The position numbers and the translations under genes were made by a program. A DNA stretch of 33,784 nucleotides from DAOTTW01 sp034437615 (GTDB taxonomy: Bacteria > Chloroflexota > Anaerolineae > Aggregatilineales > Phototrophicaceae), in NCBI GenBank assembly GCA_034437615.1, contig DAOTTW010000050.1:1-33784 (forward strand), read 5' to 3'. Below the pieces are notes generated by a model that saw only the letters and a list, made by a program, of their open reading frames with translations, was not told the DNA's origin and did no database searches. Below, piece by piece: positions 32,536 through 33,784 of this stretch (positions are counted from its first letter, which is position 1; the number at the start of each line of letters is the position of its first letter).

Positions 32536-33784
32536 GCGATACACTGCAACAGATTCGCGATTTGCAATATGACGATCAGGGCAGGGCAGAGGCCCTGCTT
32601 CTGACGTTTATGCAGGATAATTTGCCGTATGATATAGCGTCTGTCGAACTGCGCCCGTCGGCTGTGTCACTCAACTCATTCAACGGCTTCATGACGCTGC
32701 AAGATGGCACTCGCTTGTTCTTCAAGACGCATACGGAATCTAACACGGTCATTCAGGAATACTACAACGCGGAATTGCTCGCACAGGCGGGTTACCCCGT
32801 CATTCAGCCTGTTTATCAGGCTACGGAAGCGGGCAAGCAAATGCTGGTTTACGATGTAATTGACGATCCTTCGGTGTTTGATGTCGCATGGCAACTTGAA
32901 ACCTACGTCGGCGCAAATCGCCAGACAGATGACGACATAAGTGCTGATGCCGATACGATGCAGGACGCCGAAACGGAACAGGCTGACCAGCGCCAAGCCT
33001 TGTTATCAGCGCTGACCGAAGCGCAAGAAGCAGCCGATAAGCAATTGTATGCACTTTACGAGGGTAGTTTAACGTGGCAAAGCGCTGAGCAAGCCGCCGA
33101 AGCACCGATACACCAGTTGTTTTATCACCGCTTGGTGGGGGGGCGGCTGGCTGCATTTTATGCGGATGAGCAGGTGATTACGTTGCCGGATGGTGAACAC
33201 ACACTAGGCGAATTGCGGCAACTACGACTGACAATCAACGGGCAAGGCTATAACGACACGCTTGACGACATTATCCGGCGTGCAATCACGTTATTGCAGC
33301 CTGCGCAGGCTGGACCCAGCATTATCGGACACGGCGATGCGCACAACGGCAACGTATTTTTCCGGCAAGCCGACAAAACACTGACGTATTTTGATCCAGC
33401 GTTTGCGGGACATCATCATCCGTTGCTTGATCTGGTGAAGCCGCTATTTCACAACGTATTTGCCATGTGGATGTACTTCCCCGGAGAGAAGGCCGTCACA
33501 GCCCGCGTGGATGTTGAAACCAGCGACACAAATTGGACGATTCACTACGATTATGGATTGCCTGCTGTCCGACGCATGTTTATGCGTAGCAAGATGCAAT
33601 ATGCGCTGTTGCCGACCTTGCGCTTACTCAAAGATAGAGGTTGGCTGGTAGATAACTGGCGTGCCTACCTGAAGGCCGGATTGTTCTGTTGCCCGTTCCT
33701 GACGATGAATCTGGCCGATGCGAAGCGCTTTCCACCCAAGATTGCTGCATTGGGTTTGGCGATGGCGATTGAGATGGGCGCGGA
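32532..33784 (+). CDS. Aminoglycoside/choline-kinase-like phosphotransferase, incomplete at window end
   Basis: The frame is open from ATG 32532 to the last base of the window (417 codons seen), so the gene is cut. It has the small-molecule kinase fold: K65 in LFFK as nucleotide lysine, the catalytic loop HGDAHNGN at 267-274 with D269 and N274, and D288 in YFDPAF as the metal-binding aspartate. An acidic, low-complexity stretch at about 135-160 and a helical region near 165-185 interrupt the N-lobe. Large hydrophobic C-terminal helices follow. The start overlaps the HisD-like stop by ATGA, implying translation as a pair. The substrate is not clear; a sugar, amino alcohol or the product of the dehydrogenase are possible. 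Confidence 0.75.
   Translation, partial: MSDTLQQIRDLQYDDQGRAEALLLTFMQDNLPYDIASVELRPSAVSLNSFNGFMTLQDGTRLFFKTHTESNTVIQEYYNAELLAQAGYPVIQPVYQATEAGKQMLVYDVIDDPSVFDVAWQLETYVGANRQTDDDISADADTMQDAETEQADQRQALLSALTEAQEAADKQLYALYEGSLTWQSAEQAAEAPIHQLFYHRLVGGRLAAFYADEQVITLPDGEHTLGELRQLRLTINGQGYNDTLDDIIRRAITLLQPAQAGPSIIGHGDAHNGNVFFRQADKTLTYFDPAFAGHHHPLLDLVKPLFHNVFAMWMYFPGEKAVTARVDVETSDTNWTIHYDYGLPAVRRMFMRSKMQYALLPTLRLLKDRGWLVDNWRAYLKAGLFCCPFLTMNLADAKRFPPKIAALGLAMAIEMGA

Noticed and set aside
1..33784. CRISPR array, tRNA, rRNA or insertion sequence
   Set aside because: No regularly spaced repeat series, cloverleaf-like segment, rRNA stretch or transposase was seen in the gaps.

Overview
The window looks like a chromosomal segment of a Chloroflexota bacterium (Anaerolineae or a relative). 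The pointers are an archaeal-style 3-hydroxy-3-methylglutaryl-CoA (HMG-CoA) synthase, an isopentenyl phosphate kinase next to a decarboxylase of the phosphomevalonate type, a sulfolipid-type SQD1 homologue, Pro/Thr-rich linkers in secreted proteins, and short palindromic repeats containing GTAGGGACGC. G+C is close to 50 percent. Genes are dense on both strands. I saw no tRNA, rRNA, CRISPR array or transposase.

Layout. (1) 48-3254 (+): HMG-CoA reductase, HMG-CoA synthase, a 500-bp stretch with a palindromic repeat, and a DUF35 partner that appears split and lacks its zinc ribbon. It ends at a strong bidirectional terminator. (2) 3378-4541 (-): a lone sugar-type ABC ATPase whose promoter carries a perfect palindrome. 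(3) 4725-7146 (+): a CinA with a damaged deamidase domain, followed by two proteins that look like catalytically dead relatives of OMP decarboxylase and orotate phosphoribosyltransferase. (4) 7127-13651 (-): PrsW-like membrane protein, anchored unknown, secreted S1 protease, tlyA, a 61-bp tandem duplication, and lepA. (5) 13792-17114 (+): peptide-type ABC binding protein and two permeases without ATPases. (6) 17162-20022: isopentenyl phosphate kinase and mevalonate kinase (-), divergent from phosphomevalonate decarboxylase (+). (7) 20128-22742 (+): RseP protease and a HEAT-repeat protein; then an SCP2-like protein (-). (8) 23251-27241 (+): three exported proteins (TolB-like propeller, LysM/M23 lipoprotein, SH3-like tail-anchored protein). 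(9) 27299-28467 (-): A-type Fe-S carrier and a SufR-like regulator. (10) 28613-33784 (+): asd, sqdB-like, a histidinol dehydrogenase homologue with altered active site, and a kinase-like gene cut by the window end.

Together the isoprenoid genes give most of an alternative mevalonate route: HMG-CoA, mevalonate, mevalonate 5-phosphate, isopentenyl phosphate, isopentenyl diphosphate. The acetoacetyl-CoA thiolase and the isomerase are not in the window. The most unusual items are the pseudoenzyme pair after cinA, the split DUF35 gene, and the HisD/kinase pair. All functional statements rest on reading motifs by eye; no database search was run.
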